Positions 6,068 to 6,597 of a DNA stretch of 6,597 nucleotides are shown here, one piece after another (the stretch's first letter is position 1; each line of letters opens with the position of its first letter). The notes beneath the pieces are model-generated. The model did not search any database. It had not been told where the DNA came from and saw nothing but the letters and a program-made list of their open reading frames with translations. Origin of the DNA: Stenotrophomonas sp. (GTDB lineage Bacteria > Pseudomonadota > Gammaproteobacteria > Xanthomonadales > Xanthomonadaceae); assembly GCA_003484865.1 (NCBI GenBank), contig DMZT01000491.1, forward strand, positions 4,530 to 11,126, read 5' to 3'. Position numbers and translations under genes: made by a program.

Positions 6068-6361
6068 ATGAGTACCGATAAGAAAGTCGACTTTTCCGGT
6101 GTCAGCGCCAGCGTTGATACCACCGCGCAGAAAGTCGATCAGGTCGATTTCTCGGGCGTGACCTCCTCGGTGGATACCACCGCGGAAAAGGTCGGGGGCA
6201 CCTACACGGTGCAGAAGGGCGATTCGCTCTCCAAGATCGCCAAGCAGGAACTGGGCGATGCCAATGCGTGGAAGCGCATCTTCGAGGCCAACCGCGATGT
6301 ACTGGACGACCCGGACAAGATCCAACCGGGCCAGACCCTGAAACTGCCGCCCAAAGCCTGA
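6068..6361 (+). CDS. Small LysM-domain protein with duplicated N-terminal 19-residue unit
   Basis: 97 residues with no signal peptide or membrane segment, so probably cytosolic unless exported by another route. Residues 7-25 and 26-44 are a tandem repeat (VDFSGVSASVDTTAQKV and VDFSGVTSSVDTTAEKV, 14 of 19 identical). Residues 45-94 form one LysM domain (TYTVQKGDSLSKIAKQELG, then FEANRDVLDDPDKIQPGQTL). That domain resembles the C-terminal LysM of the E. coli potassium-binding protein Kbp (YgaU), but the BON domain of Kbp is absent and the repeats stand in its place. LysM usually binds N-acetylglucosamine-containing glycans; in Kbp-like cytosolic proteins its ligand is different, so the function here is unknown. 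ATG 6068 has GGGAG (6056-6060) 7 bases upstream. A lipoprotein gene begins 40 bases downstream, probably in the same operon. Confidence 0.88.
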   Translation: MSTDKKVDFSGVSASVDTTAQKVDQVDFSGVTSSVDTTAEKVGGTYTVQKGDSLSKIAKQELGDANAWKRIFEANRDVLDDPDKIQPGQTLKLPPKA

Positions 6362-6401
6362 TCCGCTGTACTGCCCATCACCTACAAGGGAGCAACCTCA
6401 C

Positions 6402-6597
6402 ATGAAGAAGTCGTCCATCAGTACTGCCGTCCTCGCCGCGCTTCTGGCCACCGTGGCCTTGGCTGGCTGTAAGAAGAAAGAAGACACCGCTGACAACAAC
6501 GCCCAGCCCGCCGCGATGACGCCGGCCGCGCCGGCGCCGATGACCGAAGCCGCGCCGCAGCCGATGACCGCGGCAGCAGGGGTGAACGTTTCGGCCG
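6402..6597 (+). CDS. Lipoprotein of unknown function, 5' part only
   Basis: 65 complete codons are visible before the right edge. The signal peptide is a typical type II: MKKSS, a hydrophobic core, and the lipobox LAGC with C23 as the lipidated residue. The mature part starts CKKKEDTADNN. Lys at +2 rather than Asp predicts outer-membrane sorting by the usual Lol rule. A Pro/Ala/Met/Thr-rich linker follows, with an 8-residue period (MTPAAPAP, MTEAAPQP, MTAAAG at 39, 47 and 55), then VNVSA. The globular domain, if any, is not in the window, so no function can be assigned. AAGGGAG (6386-6392) lies 9 bases before ATG. It follows the LysM gene by 40 bases with no terminator seen between, which suggests cotranscription. 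Confidence 0.85.
   Translation, partial: MKKSSISTAVLAALLATVALAGCKKKEDTADNNAQPAAMTPAAPAPMTEAAPQPMTAAAGVNVSA
6516..6581 (+). repeat. 24-base degenerate tandem repeat in the lipoprotein linker
   Basis: Three ATGAC-starting units begin at 6516, 6540 and 6564, exactly 24 bases apart, encoding MTPAAPAP, MTEAAPQP and the partial MTAAAG. It lies in frame within a low-complexity linker. Such repeats are prone to length change between strains. Confidence 0.5.

Noticed and set aside
1..6597. Search for a defence system, phage, integrase, CRISPR array, tRNA or toxin-antitoxin pair
   Set aside because: No such gene or repeat array is seen; all sizeable coding regions are accounted for by efflux, amidohydrolase, QueF, LysM and lipoprotein genes.

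Overview
The window is high-GC, gene-dense chromosomal DNA from a gammaproteobacterium. It most likely comes from Xanthomonadaceae, with Stenotrophomonas or a close relative favoured. The reasons are strong third-position G/C preference, a long two-domain QueF of the Escherichia coli type, and three short intergenic hairpins headed by GTAG. Hairpins of that shape match the SMAG-type REP elements known from Stenotrophomonas and related genera. The genus is an inference; no marker gene such as 16S rRNA is present.

Left part (1-3420, minus strand): an RND efflux operon. The membrane fusion protein (MdtA/SmeI-like) is transcribed first. After an 88-base spacer that can form a perfect hairpin comes a GTG-started MdtB/MdtC-type RND permease, which runs off the left edge with about two thirds of the protein visible. 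In MdtABC-type systems a second RND permease normally follows, here outside the window.

Middle (3421-4980): a 231-base divergent region with a 16-bp direct repeat (22-bp period) and a 10-bp palindrome separates the pump operon from an exported M20-family amidohydrolase on the plus strand. That gene ends at a GTAG-type hairpin which, with its T-rich tail, also looks like an intrinsic terminator.

Right part (4981-6597, plus strand): queF (7-cyano-7-deazaguanine reductase, the queuosine pathway) sits behind a TAAAAT box so close to its ATG that the mRNA may be leaderless. The queF stop codon lies inside the first of two GTAG hairpins arranged as an inverted pair. Next come a small LysM protein with a duplicated 19-residue N-terminal unit and, 40 bases on, the start of a lipoprotein gene cut by the right edge. 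These last two look like one transcription unit.

I found no mobile element, phage gene, CRISPR array, RNA gene or defence system. The gene content is ordinary housekeeping and efflux. The more interesting signals are the intergenic repeats and the LysM protein's architecture.
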